Below are positions 62,780 through 64,000 of a DNA stretch of 64,000 nt, piece by piece. The stretch is from Mytilus trossulus. Lineage: Eukaryota > Mollusca > Bivalvia > Mytilida > Mytilidae. The stretch lies in assembly GCF_036588685.1 (NCBI RefSeq), contig NC_086378.1, positions 33,953,578 to 34,017,577 of the forward strand. Reading direction: 5' to 3'. Positions within the stretch are counted from its first letter, which is position 1. Every line of letters begins with the position of its first letter. The notes beneath the pieces were generated by a model. That model saw only the letters and a list, made by a program, of their open reading frames with translations. It was not told the DNA's origin and searched no databases. A program made the position numbers and the translations under genes.

Positions 62780-63465
62780 CAATGTCAAACTTCTAAACAA
62801 AGCTATAAATCCCAACCCCAGCTATAACCACTTTCAAACTATTTCAATAGTATATGGTTACTTTTCTCTTCTTTCTATCTGTATAACAAATATACGTGTA
62901 TTTCACTCATTCTGTAGCATTTAATTTGTCTGTCAAAACTACAAAGCGTAAATACATAAATCATGAAGAACAAAACAGTGCTTTCATTCCAATTAATAGA
63001 GTTGATAAATTTACGATTTCTTTTGCTTTTCGAGAGAAAAAAAATATTGCGAGAATTATTTTACACGGAAACAAGAACATTACCTAATCTTAAACCACGC
63101 AAAAAAACCTCTATAATTGAATATAACAGAATCTACAGATTTTGTGTGTAAAAGTCCGTGCATTTTGTTTTGAAATTTTCTCTCTTCATGTAGGCAAATG
63201 CACGGACTTGATCTTTGAACGTATTCATAAACCTTCAGAAATATAAATTCTCAAATAAATACAAGAGTAAGAGTAAGGAAGTTAATTAAAAAGAAAGCCA
63301 GATATTTAAAAAAAAAAAGGGGGGGGGGGGGGGTATAACGAGAGAGAGAAAATAGTTGCGGATCAGGATCAGGGAAAACAAGAAAAACGGTTGAAAAATT
63401 CATGAACATTAGAGAAAAGAATAGAAGTGGGAGCAAGCTTTGATTTCAAGATTTTGTTTAAAACG

Positions 63466-63521
63466 ATGTACAACAAATCTAAGATTCTTTTTGAAAAATG
63501 TTGGTGGCCCTGAAAAGGGCC
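63466..63521 (-). terminator. Histone 3' processing signal, H4 R4
   Basis: Minus-strand stem-loop 63506-63521, complete signal. Confidence 0.95.
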
Positions 63522-63547
63522 GTTGTTGATATTAGCTGGGTGGCTGT

Positions 63548-63865
<318 letters not shown>

Positions 63866-63911
63866 CTATTGTGGTGATTAGTTAAATAATACTTTCCGTC
63901 TAACAGCGACT

Positions 63912-63979
63912 CTTTATATATCACCAACGCGGCCGTAAAAGAAGTATCACACATTTTCAGTTAACTGTTGTCTGATTGG
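63912..63979 (-). promoter_or_regulatory. H4 promoter, unit R4, cut by window end
   Basis: TATA box 63912-63920 and CCAAT box 63972-63979 on the minus strand; the GGATTGAAA element would fall about 40 bp beyond the window. Confidence 0.85.
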
Positions 63980-64000
63980 CTTACGTTGTTTTATTCCGGG

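Overview
The window is a tandem array of replication-dependent core histone genes from an animal, most likely a marine mussel (Mytilidae, probably Mytilus). Reasons: intron-less canonical H3.2-type H3, H4, H2A and H2B; every gene ends in the metazoan histone stem-loop GGCCCTTTTCAGGGCC followed by a purine-rich downstream element; spacers are AT-rich; and the H2B tail ([15 protein letters not shown]..., [19 protein letters not shown]) and the H2A tail with an AKAKAK stretch match mussel core histones as I remember them. No search was run, so the genus is an inference.

The repeat unit is about 5.61 kb and holds four genes in the order H3 (>), H4 (>), H2B (<), H2A (>). H2B and H2A share a divergent promoter of about 275 bp between start codons; H4 and H2B converge on a shared 3' spacer; H3 and H4 are separated by about 1.7 kb. 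There is no H1 and no 5S rRNA gene in the unit. I number the forward units F1 (1-5623), F2 (5624-11248), F3 (11249-16843), F4 (16844-21022, cut by a gap), F5 (21123-24436, left part missing), F6 (24437-30050), F7 (30051-35666), F8 (35667-41279) and F9 (41280-44607, cut by a gap). After a second gap the array runs in the opposite direction: R1 (44708-50077), R2 (50078-55688), R3 (55689-61299) and R4 (61300-64000, cut by the window end).

There are 46 gene copies: 11 H3 (9 intact), 13 H4 (10 intact, 1 cut by a gap), 11 H2B (all intact) and 11 H2A (9 intact). Intact copies of each gene encode identical proteins, and spacers are nearly identical too, as expected of strong concerted evolution. The six broken copies lie in F2, F3, R3 and R4 and are broken only by one- or two-base indels; this looks more like unpolished consensus sequence than true decay. 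Both gaps are exactly 100 N, so they are probably placeholders of unknown size; one hides at least about 3.7 kb and the other coincides with the inversion of the array.

The genes together supply the four core histones in S phase. Two shared signals look less well known: a GGATTGAAA / TTTCAATCC promoter motif upstream of all four genes, and an invariant TTGTTGTACAT 11-mer placed 28-29 nt downstream of every stem-loop. Other unexplained structure sits in the spacers: a hairpin-forming element ending in a T-run, an 11-bp perfect hairpin inside a 77-codon open frame, and a 14-bp inverted repeat between H4 and H2B.
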